From Ephemerocybe angulata (lineage: Eukaryota > Basidiomycota > Agaricomycetes > Agaricales > Psathyrellaceae): a stretch of DNA of 64,000 nt. Positions within the stretch are counted from its first letter, which is position 1; each line of letters starts with the position of its first letter. The DNA lies in the NCBI GenBank assembly GCA_013368325.1, contig JAACJK010000014.1, forward strand, positions 124,001 to 188,000, read 5' to 3'. Shown one piece after another: positions 32,370-44,265 of the stretch. The notes beneath the pieces are model-generated. The model did no database searches, had not been told where the DNA came from, and worked only from the letters and a program-made list of their open reading frames with translations. The position numbers and the translations under genes were made by a program.

Positions 32370-35300
32370 ATGGATTCCCAGGCTGTATGTCTCCTCGCCG
32401 TTGTTCACAGCGACAAAACATAGCTGATCGTCGTTTCGATCTCCCATAGCTCCAAAAACTTCACGATCTCCTCCTCCAGTCGACCTCCAATGATACCGGC
32501 TTGGTCAAGACCGTATGTCCTGCTTCTTCTTCGATATAGCATGGCCACTGAAGCACCGCGAATAGGCCACCGCCCTCCTGAACCAAGAGTTCTACAAACA
32601 GCCTCAATGCATTGCAGGTCTCGCCCAAATCATCGGCAACTCACCAGAGCAGGCTGTAGGCGTCCTTATCTCTCTCGACATCCGCTGGTTAACTGAATTA
32701 TCTTCAGGTCCGACAACTCGCAGCAGTCGAACTGCGAAAGCGTGTCTCTCAAAACAGTGGCAACTTGTGGACGCTCCTCGACCAGAACTCGAGAGAAACG
32801 ATCAAGGCCCAGCTCCCTCAACTCATCCTCACCGAGTCAAAGTGAGTGCATTCGTTCCTCCTTCCGAACCGAACTTCACGACAATGTCTTCTAGTAAACT
32901 CGTCCGCCACTCTGCAGCTCGCGTTATCGCCGCCATCGCAAGCATTGAAATTCCCAATGGAACCTGGGACCAGCTCCTTCCCTTCCTTAAGTCAACATGT
33001 GCATCAAACGATGTCGCACATCGCGAAGTTGGATCCTTCATCCTGTTTGCCGTGTTGGAAAACATCGTCGATGGAATCCCGCTTAACGATCTTTACGCCC
33101 TCTTCGGTCAACTCGTGAGCGACCCCGCCAGTATCGATGTCCGAATCACCACCGTCCGGTATGCATAGCTCTTAATTTGTGTTATCTATCCGGCTCATAT
33201 CTCCTAGATCACTCGGCGTTATTGCTCAGTATATCGACATCGACGATAAGCAAGCATTGGTATGTCCTTGCAGCACCTCGTATGGTTTTAAATTCCAGTT
33301 TCTCACTTGTATCTAGAATGCCTACCGCACCCTCCTCCCCTCGATCTTCCGCGTTATCGGCGAAACTGTCGAAACCGGCAATGAAGCAGGCGCTAGACAC
33401 CTGTTCGATGTCTTGGAGACCCTTTTGATCCTTGTACGTACCGTGTGTACGCTTTGACTTTGTTGCTCTGACTCACCTTCGTGTATAGGAAGTTCCCATC
33501 CTTGGCAGGAACATCCCCGAGCTTGTTCAATTCCTCCTCCAGTGTGGAGCCAACGCCGCATATGAGGCGGACCTGCGTGTTTTGGCCCTCAACGCCCTTA
33601 ACTGGACTGTACAATAGTGCGTCTGATCTTTCTGGAGGCGGATTTATGTGCTAACACCTACCTACCCACAGCAAAAAGTCGAAGGTTCAGAGCCTCAATC
33701 TCGCCCGCGATATCCTTGTTGGCTTGATGCCTATCACCAGTGAGGCTGAGCCCGAGGACATTGACGACGATGCTCCTTCTCGAGTGAGTGGAATAGCATG
33801 GAATCCCCGTGGCCCGCTTTCTGACCCACCTCTCAGTCTGCCCTCAGAATCATCGATGGCCTCGCCACGAACCTCCCTCCCGACCAGGTCTTCCCTCCTC
33901 TTCGCGACCTCATCCTGGAATACGTTCGTTCGGCAGACCCCAGCCACCGTCGCGGAGCCATGCTCGCCCTCGGTGTTTCTGTCGAAGGCTGCAGCGAGTT
34001 CATGACCCCTCTCATGGACCAAATCTGGCCCTTCATTGAGGGTGGTCTCCGGGATTCAGATGGTTCCGTCAGGAAAGCTACTTGCATTGCCGTGAGCTGC
34101 CTCTGCGAATGGCTCGAGGACCCTTGTGTCTCCAAACACGAGTTCCTTATGCCCGTATGTGTATTTCCCTCCCGAATCTTGTTCCACTTCTGACTTCTGC
34201 TCTATAGAGCATCATGGCTCTCATCAACGACCCTGTTACCCAGAAGGCTGCGTGCACGGCATTGGACGCCCTCTTGGAGATCCTCCACGAGCACATTGAC
34301 CAGTACCTCCAGCTTATCATGGAGCAACTTGCCGGATTGCTGCAGACCGCCCCCATCTCAGTGAAGGCAGTTGTCACCGGCGCCATTGGCAGCGCTGCTC
34401 ATGCTTCCAAGGAGCGATTTATCCCCTACTTCCAGCAGACAATCACCGTCCTCGCCAACTTTTTGACTCTCACTGAGGAGGGTGAAGAGACTGAGCTCCG
34501 CGGTATCACCATGGACGCCATTGGCACCTTTGCTGAGGCTGTTGGAAAGGACAACTTCAGGCCCTACTTCCCCGACATGATGGCCCAGGCCTTCAACGGT
34601 CTCGAGATGGGTCGCCCCAGGCTGAGGGAGTGCAGCTTCCTTTTCTTCGGTGTCATGGCTCAGGTCTTCGGTGAGGAGTTCGCGCCTTACCTGGAGCGAG
34701 TTGTCCCCGCTTTGCTCGAGAGCTGCAAACAGCTCGAGCAGGGTGAGGAGCAGAGCTCGGAGCTCATTGCCAACGCCGCTCAGGCCTTCTCTTCCGGTGC
34801 CTCCCCCTCCGACGCTATCAACATTAGCGGCGACGTTGATGCCAACGGCAACCCCTCGATCGAACTCGAAGACCTCGACCTCGACAAGATGCTCGATGTT
34901 AACAGCGCCGTCGCCGTTGAGAAGGAGATTGCTGCCGATACCATTGGCACCCTCTTCTCCTCCACGAAGGCTCACTTCCTGCCTTACGTTGAGCCGTGCA
35001 CCATCGAGCTCCTTGAGCTCCTTAACCACTACTACGAAGGCATCCGCAAGAGTGCCACCGACTCCCTTCTCCAGACCGTCCGCACCTTCCACGAGATCAG
35101 CGACGAGCCTGAATGGGTTGCTGGACTCCAGGTTGTGAGTGTCATTCTGGCTGCACCTTTCGCACCCTTGCTAACCACTCCTCATGCAGGTCCATCCTCT
35201 CAAGTCTCAAGTTAAAGAACTTGTTGAGCACGTCATCGTTCCTCTCCTCGATATGTTCGAGACCGAAGATAACAAGTGAGCATCTATTTTCTAGCCGTCG

Positions 35301-36492
35301 TCTAAGGATGATATAACTACTCAGCTCACTTCGATGCAAACTTTGCAATGAGACCATGTTATCAGATATCTGATTCCCCTCCTTCTTCTGACGATGTATC
35401 GATGAATCTTTTACTCACCAAAATCTTCCTTGCAGGTCTGTTGTTTCGAGCCTCTGCATGGGTCTCGCAGAGACGATCAACGTCGTCGGCCCTGCCCTGT
35501 ATGGTCCCCGTGAGTCATATCCAATGGTTTCCGCCATGGCCAATTCTAATCGCTTCGTAGACCTTGAGCAAATCTGCGAAATTGCCATCCAAATTTTGGA
35601 ACAGAAGGCTCTCTGCCAGCAAGACCCTGACCAGGATGACGATGATGTTGCCCCTGAATACCAGGCTGAATATGACTCTGTCCTGATCTCCTCCGCTGGC
35701 GACCTTGTGGCTTCCGTGGCCAACACTTTGGGTGCTGACTTTGAGCCTGCCTTCAGGAAGTTCTTCCCCTTGATCTCCAGGTACTACGTAAGTTAACATT
35801 TCCCGTGATTCTGTCGTTTAAAAACCCTTTCTGACTATTCGTCCTCACAGAAAAAGAGCAGGTCCTTGAGCGACCGCTCTTCCGCCATTGGATGCTTGGC
35901 CGAGATCATCTCCGGCATGAAGGGTGCCATTACCCCTCACACCATTCCCCTCGCCGAGCTCTTCCACAAGGCACTCGAGGATGACGAGCCCGAGGTTCTG
36001 AGCAATGCTGCCTTCGCCGTTGGTCTCCTTGTCGAGAATACCGACGTTGACCTGTCCTCCCAATTCGGTGTCATCCTCTCCGCCCTTCAACCCCTCTTCC
36101 AGGTCGACGACAACTCCTCAGGTGCCCGCCTCAATGCCAAGGACAACGCCACTGGCGCTGTCGCAAGATTGATCGTCCGCAATGTCAATGCTCTCCCTCT
36201 CGACCAAGTCCTCCCCGTCTTCATTTCCGCCCTTCCCCTCAAAAACGATTACCTCGAAAATCGACCTGTCTTCCGTGCCCTCTTCCACCTCTTCCGCGTA
36301 AACGGCGCCGCCCTGTACCCGTACATGGACCGCCTGCTCGCTGTCTTTGCCCATGTCCTGGACCCCTCTGCGGCGGACCAGGTTGGAGATGAGATTCGCG
36401 CTGAGCTCATCAACCTCATCGTTGCGATCAACGGTGAGGAGCCTGCCAAGGTCCAGGCAGCTGGCCTCGGCGTCTTCCTCCCTGGTGCTTAA
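32370..36492 (+). CDS. Importin beta family karyopherin, Kap123/importin-4 type
   Basis: Nuclear import receptor made of HEAT repeats; yeast Kap123 imports ribosomal proteins and histones H3/H4. The start exon is only MDSQA (ATG 32370), followed by an intron. About a dozen introns were traced in phase, the longest about 160 nt (35275-35434). The importin N-terminal region includes QEFYKQPQCIAGLAQIIGNS and VRQLAAVELRKRVSQ. Kap123-type blocks include SADPSHRRGAMLALGVSVEG, LRDSDGSVRKATCIAVSCLC, RLRECSFLFFGVMAQVFGEE, an acidic central loop (ELEDLDLDKMLDVNSA) and the C-terminal RLNAKDNATGAVARLIVRN. The stop is TAA 36490-36492. Length and order fit the roughly 1,100-residue family. No anomalies. 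Confidence 0.93.
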
Positions 36493-36778
36493 TTTTACGA
36501 CGATTCATGATTCCCATTTTTCTCGCTCTGATTTCCCTTTTTATGTTAGTATATCCTAGTGTGAGCCTGTATATTTTTCTAGAGTAGTGTGTAAGTATGG
36601 ATAACGACAAGCGGTGTTGTGGTTTGTTAGAATTGCATGCAGAGGCGTGTGGATTGCCGACTGCCGCGATTTGTGGACGACCACTGACGGCCGTGCTCTC
36701 TTAATTGCCCGCCATATCTCGCTGGTCGACCCGCCCTTTGGTCGAAGCCTGAGCTTCACTCGCCCAACATATTTTCCT

Positions 36779-39664
36779 ATGAAAGACCTTCTTTTGTGTT
36801 TTCTGCTCCTCTACTTCGTCGGAAATGCTCTCTCGGCGACATACGTCGTGGATCCTCTCGACTCCCAGCTTCCCCTCATAGCTCGTGTCGGCCAGCCATA
36901 TTCCTGGACCTTCTCCGAACGCACCTTCAATTCCTCCGACGGCGCACTCAACTACACGTCATCTACACTCCCAACCTGGCTGAACTTCGATCCTGGCAAT
37001 CGTACCTTCCACGGGACACCATCATCTGAGGACGAAGGATACCCTAGGGTGGTCGTCACCGCACGTAGCCCAAACCCAAACTCTTATGCGTCCTCAGGAG
37101 TCAATCTCTGTGTTACTCACTATACTCTTCCTAACCTCCGGATACCCCTTGCGGACCAATTTTCAGGCGCCCCTAGTTCAGCGATGTCCTCAGTCTTCGC
37201 GCTTCAGCCCCGCACGGCGTTGGTCTCTGCAAATCCGGCAGTCCGGATACCCCGTGGCTGGTCGTTCAGCATTGGCTTTCAAAAGAGGACCATCACATCT
37301 CCGCACAGCGATATCTACTACGATGCACGATCTGCTAACGGCTCTGACCTGCCGGATTGGATGACTTTCAACTCGAACGCCGTCACGCTGGACGGGGTTG
37401 TGCCCGAGTCCCTTGGCTCGATGGGTCCCGAGACCGTCCCCTTGATGCTGGTGGGCTCTGATCAGGACGCTGGTTATACTGCATTGGCGCTCCCTTTCGA
37501 CATTGTCGTTGCGAACCACGAACTCTCCGCCTCGACAGAAGAGCTCCCCACAATCAATATCACCGCTGGGAGCCCTTTCACTGTCAATCTTTTTTCGCCT
37601 GCAGACTTTACTGGGATCCTGATCGACGGGAAGTTTATTCAGCCTCCAAACATCTCAGCTTTGGCCATCGACACCTCCGCCTATCCTTGGCTGCGATACG
37701 ATCCTTTGACTCGGATGCTCTCCGGCACGCCAAGTGCGAATGCCAGCGACGGGAACGGCAAGCCATCTTTGCCAGTGACGCTCACCAGCGTGTTCAATCA
37801 AACCATCCATACCACGGTTTCGCTCCAACTGGTTCCTTCCTATTTCGTGTTCCCAGAACTCCCTGCACTGCACCTGTCCCCTGGGGACGACTTTACGGTG
37901 CAGTTGGATCAGTTCTACTCAAACTCTACTGCCGGTCACCGAGGCGACGCGGACGTTTCTGTCAGCTACGACCCTGTCCAAGCAGCCAATTTCATTCGTT
38001 TCGACGATTCTGGGGACTTGGTATCTGGGACGATAGCGGGTGACTTTGCTGGCGACCATATCACGGTCTCGTTCACCGCGTACTCGCGTATTACCCATTC
38101 AACCTCGCATGCAAACTTAATTATCTTCATGTCGCCATCCCCTGCTGGAAGGAGTGGCCAGATCCCACATCCTACACCTACAGGCCTCTCTGTCCAGGCG
38201 AAACGGAAGTTGTCTCTGGGCCTTGGAATTACTTTTGGCGCAATCGGCGGATTGCTGGCTATGATTGGGTTCTTTGCCCTGTGCAGGCACTTCGCACACG
38301 TGCCGGACTCAGCTTTGACTGGAGAGGAGGGGCGTATGGGCTGGACCGAAAAGGATCGGCGGTACTATGGGTTTGGAACAGACCGTTCGCTGGAGAACCA
38401 GTACCGGAGGTCAGAAGAAGAGTCGTCAGAAACTTCGGAGGAGCCCATGCCCCCTCCCAGGAACGCTGGAGAGTATGCTCCTATGGATCTTGCCCAGCAC
38501 CGCACTCACGAGCGCAGCCACTCGTACACTGGAAGCGACTTCATGAGCTCGGCGATGATGAGCAAGAGGGAGTTCATGACGAGGATCAAGCAGACCGTGC
38601 GGCATGTCAGTAACAAGTATGGTGGGCCCGCCTCTCGAGGCAAAGCATTACCAGCTCGCCCTCTCATAGGCAAACCGATATTACTCCGGCCTTCTGGTTT
38701 CGTGGATATTCACAGCCCTGTCCTTCCCCTCCAAGGATCTGTCGAGAACCCATTCGATGATCGCTATAGCCAACGCGGAAGCACGTTTATGACCGGGTCT
38801 CCTTCGACGTCGACCGCCGAACATTCGATTCCCCGTAGGAGGGCTGACTTTGGACCACCTCGGTCAATGGCTCAGGTACACTTTGAGGACGGCAAGCTTG
38901 TCAGGCAAGGATCGAATGGCTCAATGAGGTCTAACCGACTAGGGGTTATATCCCGGACGACCAGTGTGCGCAGCGGGCGTAGCACCCGTACGACGAGCTT
39001 GCTGTCGCATGAATTTGTCCCCGGCGAAATTGACCCGGCGAATGCTCGACCTAGGCTTGTTCCATTCACCAGCTCGACCAGAGTTCCAGTTCCAAGGGTG
39101 TCTTCGCTCGTACCTACCGGCGACGATTTTGCTGGCGCCCAGGCGAACAACTTGGCTAAGACCCGCATTGCGAGCCAGCGGGCCAAGATATACAAAGAAC
39201 CCAATGGCGACGACATCCCCTTTGCGGACACTTCGAGGAAGAGTATCAGCGCGGATGACCTTTCGATGGGTCTTCATTACGTGCAATCGCTAGGTAACAA
39301 CGACCAGACGACAGCCGCAGAGCGCCCAAGCGCTGCCAGTGCTGTATGTGCATTCATTTCTTCTTATCATACCACGACGCTGACAGTGCTGCAGGGCCAT
39401 GAAGCGACACGATATGTTGTGCGGACTGGAGAGAAGTTTCATATTAGGGTCCAAATACCGACGACCACACGCTACTTGCAGATTCAGCAGGTATCTGGCT
39501 TGGCATTGCCGTCGTTCTTGCAGTTCGACGCGAATGGTGCGAAAGGGATCGTAGAATTTACGGGGACAGCCTTGTCCAGAGACTTGGGTGCCCTGAATGT
39601 GGGGATATATGCGGATAAGGAGTGCATCCTGAGGGTGATGATTGAGGTCGTCCCCCGTCGATGA
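36779..39664 (+). CDS. Axl2-like cadherin-domain single-pass membrane protein
   Basis: Resembles fungal Axl2/Bud10, the axial polarity landmark and septin-linked surface protein. The ATG at 36779 was chosen because it starts a signal peptide (MKDLLLCFLLLYFVGNALSA); the frame is open further upstream without such a feature. Two cadherin-like (CADG) repeats are visible: the first with YSWTFSERTFN and LPTWLNFDPGNRTFHGTPSS, the second with SFSIGF and LPDWMTFNSNAVTLDG. More strands lead to a membrane helix at about residues 478-502 (LGLGITFGAIGGLLAMIGFF). The cytosolic tail is long and Ser/Arg-rich. A 51-nt segment (39344-39394, gtatgt to ctgcag) has every mark of an intron but is a multiple of three without stop. 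Splicing gives 944 residues, retention 961. Confidence 0.85.
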   Translation: MKDLLLCFLLLYFVGNALSATYVVDPLDSQLPLIARVGQPYSWTFSERTFNSSDGALNYTSSTLPTWLNFDPGNRTFHGTPSSEDEGYPRVVVTARSPNPNSYASSGVNLCVTHYTLPNLRIPLADQFSGAPSSAMSSVFALQPRTALVSANPAVRIPRGWSFSIGFQKRTITSPHSDIYYDARSANGSDLPDWMTFNSNAVTLDGVVPESLGSMGPETVPLMLVGSDQDAGYTALALPFDIVVANHELSASTEELPTINITAGSPFTVNLFSPADFTGILIDGKFIQPPNISALAIDTSAYPWLRYDPLTRMLSGTPSANASDGNGKPSLPVTLTSVFNQTIHTTVSLQLVPSYFVFPELPALHLSPGDDFTVQLDQFYSNSTAGHRGDADVSVSYDPVQAANFIRFDDSGDLVSGTIAGDFAGDHITVSFTAYSRITHSTSHANLIIFMSPSPAGRSGQIPHPTPTGLSVQAKRKLSLGLGITFGAIGGLLAMIGFFALCRHFAHVPDSALTGEEGRMGWTEKDRRYYGFGTDRSLENQYRRSEEESSETSEEPMPPPRNAGEYAPMDLAQHRTHERSHSYTGSDFMSSAMMSKREFMTRIKQTVRHVSNKYGGPASRGKALPARPLIGKPILLRPSGFVDIHSPVLPLQGSVENPFDDRYSQRGSTFMTGSPSTSTAEHSIPRRRADFGPPRSMAQVHFEDGKLVRQGSNGSMRSNRLGVISRTTSVRSGRSTRTTSLLSHEFVPGEIDPANARPRLVPFTSSTRVPVPRVSSLVPTGDDFAGAQANNLAKTRIASQRAKIYKEPNGDDIPFADTSRKSISADDLSMGLHYVQSLGNNDQTTAAERPSAASAVCAFISSYHTTTLTVLQGHEATRYVVRTGEKFHIRVQIPTTTRYLQIQQVSGLALPSFLQFDANGAKGIVEFTGTALSRDLGALNVGIYADKECILRVMIEVVPRR

Positions 39665-39954
39665 TGCAATGGAGGTGTATCTGGAGTAGATTAGATTTAT
39701 ATCCTTACCTATTAAAGCCTGTTTGGACTGCGCACACATGTACTATGCCCATTGTAACATACTCGTTTGACTCATTTCTCATTTCGACTGCGGATGGTGG
39801 GGTATGGGTTTGGATTGAAAGAAGAGACGAAGGGACAGCATGCGAAAATGAAGAGAGGCGAAAGTGTGTTGTGTACAGGGGAGAACTTCAAAAGTGTAGT
39901 CTACAACCGTCGTGTGATCGGCATATCGGTATCCATCGGCGTCCAGGGGGATAT

Positions 39955-40447
39955 TTATGACTTCCAGATGAGAATGGCGAGGGGTCCAATGTAGAAGTAG
40001 ATGAAATGCTTGGTTTCTGTAACAGGACAGAGTCAGTATGCGTGGTGAACGTCGGGGAACCAAGGCTCGATCGGAAACGGCTCTGTACAGCACCGACACG
40101 CGTCAGGACGCGTCCAAGGGCGACGATGGTCTGGTAGAGCTTCGTAGGCGATGAGAATGCGGCTGCAGGTGCTCACCATGGGTAACATAGCTTCCAAAGT
40201 TCTTCCCGACGACGACGTGCCAAGTGGGTCCATGGCGTCGGTCAAACTCCTTCTTGATCTGAGCAGCAATGTCCTTCTCGATGTTGTACTTCTCGAGGGC
40301 GGCCGATGCGATGTCGACGCTCTCTTGCTGCATATCCTCGCTCATGTCCACATTTTTAATGATCGCCTTTGCGCTCGTTGCCGAGTCTCTTGGTGCGGAG
40401 GCGTCGGTGGCCTGGCTGGTGGGTGCGTCGACCTTGTTATCGGACAT
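39955..40447 (-). CDS. Dynein light chain LC8 (DYNLL/Dyn2)
   Basis: Small dimeric hub protein of cytoplasmic dynein and many other complexes. The ATG at 40445-40447 opens an extra N-terminus of about 20 residues rich in Ala/Thr/Ser. The LC8 core follows: [56 protein letters not shown], then, after a 160-nt intron (40017-40176), [20 protein letters not shown] to TAA 39955-39957. It has 110 residues against about 89 in the usual family members; the difference is the N-terminal extension. The core is nearly invariant across eukaryotes and is fully conserved here. It is convergent with the Axl2-like gene (290 bases apart). Confidence 0.96.
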
Positions 40448-41297
40448 GTTCTATGTGTGGGGGTATGTGATGACTCGATGGTGGTGGTTGGGGATTAGAA
40501 GAGACGGGACGGTGTGGTGTTTATATTGGCCTTGTGGTGGACTTGAGGAAAGCGCGGTCCCAGGGATCGAGGCTTTAGAGGCACGTGGCTCACATGCTAT
40601 ACCTCGACAATCGGAAATTTCGGTTATGTGATATCGACCTCATGCTCTTTGCTTTCTGCCCTGATCGCCTCTACCTTCTGGGGTCGGTGTGTCTGCTGTA
40701 AACTGTCTTGGGACGTCATTGAGCCATGTGTCGTTCTCGCAGCTATGGCGACCGTGGATAGATGCTTGTCGAATGCTCTGCCTTGGATTGGGCGACGACC
40801 TTGGAAGCCCTGAGGTCCACATCTACAGACAAAATTCGAATCCAGGAAGACGAAGACCATCCTCTGCTCCACCTGCACGACCTATCTTTGATCAGCTATA
40901 GCATGTATCCGAAGGGCTAAAGATCTGGAGCACATGCTTGCCTCGGACGAAGCAGTTGCTGGACCGTACTTCAGAGGTTTGACCGATTGCTTTACAGCAA
41001 GTGACCCTTGTAAAATGGGGCCTGGGCTACTCCTGGGTGATTAATGACCGAGCAGAAGGCCTTCGGTGGACCCAGGGATTCTTGCAGCGCATTGGGTACG
41101 CAATCTTCGAAGCACCAGACCAAGCCACGCACCATGCAAGAGATGTATCAGGAATACTGCGAGTTGCGCGTTCCCTTGTGGTCACCATGGGTTCTCAGGA
41201 CATATCTCGGAATGTTTAAGTCATTAATTGCGTTTACAGTGCTAATCGTTACGTGACATATTGGACAGAAAAGCTGTTCATAACATCCACTCTAAAC
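40448..41297. other. Intergenic between the dynein light chain and kinase genes
   Basis: 850 bases. The left 200 bases are the upstream region of the leftward dynein light chain gene. The right part is the 3' flank of the leftward kinase gene. No coding frame is supported. Confidence 0.45.
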
Positions 41298-43943
41298 CTA
41301 GTAGTAAGGAGAATGACCGTCCATCGCACGAGCAGGAGAAGGGCTGGCCAGTGGAGAAGAGCCCTCACCGTCCGGAACCTTGTCTAGGTTCCACGACGAT
41401 TTAAGCGTGTTGAAGATATCCTGGAAGGTATCGAACGACCCTTTCTCCTGGAAGAACAGGAGGGCCACCGTGTACCCCTCCTGCGTTAACCGATACGGTG
41501 CCCGCTGAATGTCCACCTTGAACTTGACAGCCTTCGGGATATTGTGAACCGTAAAGGGGTCTCTCGCCTCGATCGTCCGGCACTTCAGAATCCCCATGCG
41601 CTCATTCTCCTCGATCGAAACTAGCAAGTCCATCTCCATCAGCATCCTGCGGCACTCATTCCGGGTTTCATGGACCCCATACTTGGAATACAGGGTATAA
41701 TTCGGAGGCTTAACCTTGAACACAGTGTCGAGCCAGCCGCGTTTGGACGCGGAGAGAGCAGCAGCCTTCGCAGTGTTGCTAGACGCAGTAGGTGTGGAGT
41801 GAGAGAATCTGGGATGTTGATTAGACTCGAGTCGAGAAGACGAGGGTGTCGCGTGGGGAGGTGTAACGCTTTCCGAGAACATAGGCGAAGCACTAGACTG
41901 CTTGTGGTGCTTTGACTGCTTCCGTTGGACCACCTGAATCGGTTCGACTATCTTGATCGCCTTGCTGGGCTGGAATGGGTCGCGGTTTGTGTGGCTGTAC
42001 TGGTTGGACAAGGAGGAGGGCTTCCCAAAGGCTGCGGCGGAGAGGCTCCCTGCCCGCCTAGAGTGGGGTCTATCGCTTGGTTCGGAGGCGTTTTCCTTAT
42101 CTTCGGGTAGGAGAGGGGGAGGGTGTTTCCGACGGACGCTCAAAGGCCTGGTAGTCGGTGGGATCTGGGGAAGGGATCTGGCAATATCAGGGCCCAGCTG
42201 GTCGTAGACGCCAGTAACAGATTGAGAGATAGCAGTGTTAAGCATGGCATTTAGAGACCCAGTTTTCTGGGACGGAGGGCTAGGCTGGCTATTGCTGCTC
42301 GAAGCAGCACTCGCCCATGTGTTGATTTCAGACGAAGCAGTCTTGGCCCGAAGAACATTGAGATGAGTGACGATTTGGTGGAAGAAAGCCTGCATCTCCT
42401 GGTCCTGCGTTTCAGGTACCTTGAGTTGAGGAAGGTCCAGAGTCTCCCATAACGGAGAAAAGGGGGCTACGAGAGACTGTGTCGTAGCTTCAGAAGTGTT
42501 CGAAGACGCAGAAGCAGATCGGAGCTGAGGAGCTGGCGCAGCAGGAGGAGGCAGTCGATGGCGACTGTCCTGGCCCTTGGCCTCGGGGTCTTTCACGGCA
42601 CCTCTTTCGTCCAGCTCGATGTGGTGGTGGCGAGAAGCGCTCCGAGGAGTGGGTGGTGCGGCGCGGGGAGGAATCTCGGAACCCAGGTCCACTGATGCTG
42701 CCGTACGCTGTCGTGCTTGCCTGCGTTTCTTACGCTCCCTGTGCTGCCTCGCAATCTCCTGGTCCTCCTCGTCGTGGGCCTGACGATTCCTCGACCGGTA
42801 GTCGACGAGCAAGTGATAGATACCTTTTTGCCAGTTTCGCTCCTTGTTGGTCAAACTTTCGATCAGGGCTGCGTCGCTCGTCCCGTGCCAGAGCGTTCGG
42901 AGGTTGGCAAAAACGTCTGGATCGATAGAGGAGACACGCGAAACCGGCTGGGAGATGCTGTCCAGGTCGGGGAGAGCATAATCCATCTGCTTCAGTGGCC
43001 TGGACACGAAGAAGGGGTGCTTCATAATCTCGGCCATGGAAATCCGTTTCTTCACGTCCTTCTCCAGCATTCGACGAAGGAGGTCTTGAGCCCGAGGATC
43101 GATGTCCGAAGGCATGGGAAACTTGGCGCGGGTAATCATCTGCAGGAGAGTGGGGCAGTCGTCGTCGTCGAAAGGAAGCTTGCCGACAAGTAACGCATGG
43201 AGGATAATGCCGCACGACCAGATATCTGCAGAGGCCCCGTTATACGGTTCCCCGCTGATGATCTCGGGGGCAGCGTAGTGGGGGCTCCCACACGAGGTAC
43301 GCAGATTGGCGTCCTGTGGATTGCTCTGCCAAGCCGCCATCCCGAAATCTGCGATCTTTATGTTGGATTCTTCGTCTAGCAAGATATTCTCGGGTTTTAG
43401 ATCGCGATGGGCAATATTGAAACGATGACAGTAGTCGACAGCGGAGATTATTTGCTGGAAGTAAGAAAGAGCCTCTTCAGTAGGTAAGCGGCCCTTGTTG
43501 CAGAGATAATCGAAGAGCTCGCCGCCCTGGACGTATTCCAGGATGAGGTACAGATCGGTAGACGTCTCCCAGACGTCGTACAACCTCATGATGTTCGGGT
43601 GATTGATTAGCTTCATGACGACGATTTCTCGCTCTACTGAGAGTTGAACGTGCTCCGTGACATCCGCCAGCCTGTTAAGGGACACTTGGGACATCATAGG
43701 TGGTAGCGTGCTCTTCGAGATGATTTTAATGGCTGCGTATTGTCCAGTCTTGGAATGACGGGCAATCCTGACCCGACCTTCGTGGGTTGATGAGGTTTCG
43801 ATACATAACACTAAGGTTTGAGTTGACTAACCGGAAGCTCCTTTCCCTATGGTCCTTCCGACGGTCCACAGGCCAATCATCTTGGGATCACGAATGCTCT
43901 TGTTCGAGTGGAACGAAAACGGGGGAGTCAGAGGGTCAGCCAT
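41298..43943 (-). CDS. Gin4/Hsl1/Nim1-related serine/threonine kinase
   Basis: AMPK/Snf1-like kinase of the septin-associated Gin4/Kcc4/Hsl1 group (Cdr2/Nim1 in fission yeast), which couples septin assembly or cell size to mitotic entry. Exon 1 (43943-43832) carries MADPLTPPFSFHSNKS and the Gly loop GRTIGKGASG, completed after a 54-nt intron. Catalytic motifs: AIKIISK (Lys), HRDLKPENILLDE, DFGMA, APEIISGEPYNGASADIWSC. The domain ends near residue 285 with HPFF. A Ser/Pro-rich middle follows. The last about 130 residues (YSKYGVHETRNECRRMLMEM through FFQEKGSFDTFQDIFNTLKS) form a KA1-like membrane-binding or autoinhibitory domain. Total 863 residues. The divergent neighbour is DNA ligase IV. Confidence 0.9.
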
Positions 43944-44265
43944 GGTTGAGAAGGTCGAGTTCGTTGAGCGAAGCTCGCAAAAGGTTTAAATTCATGGTGG
44001 ACAGGGCTGACACCAGAAGAGTTGCAAACCAGGCTAGTGAATGCCTTTTGCACAAGAGACAGCTTCCCCGAGGCGGACGGCGCTTCAAGCATGACTAAGC
44101 AGCGCGTCGGGAGCGTGACAAATGAGTCACGAGCCTGTGACTAGACGCGGCAACCGTGACGACACTGGGGCGCAACCTCAACTTGAACCTGAACTTGGAC
44201 CTCTCCCATACTGATACTGATACTGATAGCCTTGAATCTGTTTTCATATCTGAGCCAAATCTACA
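43944..44265. promoter_or_regulatory. Divergent promoter between the kinase and ligase IV genes
   Basis: 322 bases separate the two ATGs. Immediately before the ligase start lies a short repeat of actgata units (about 44,210-44,228) and of aacttgaac units (about 44,178-44,195). No TATA box is clear. Confidence 0.4.
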
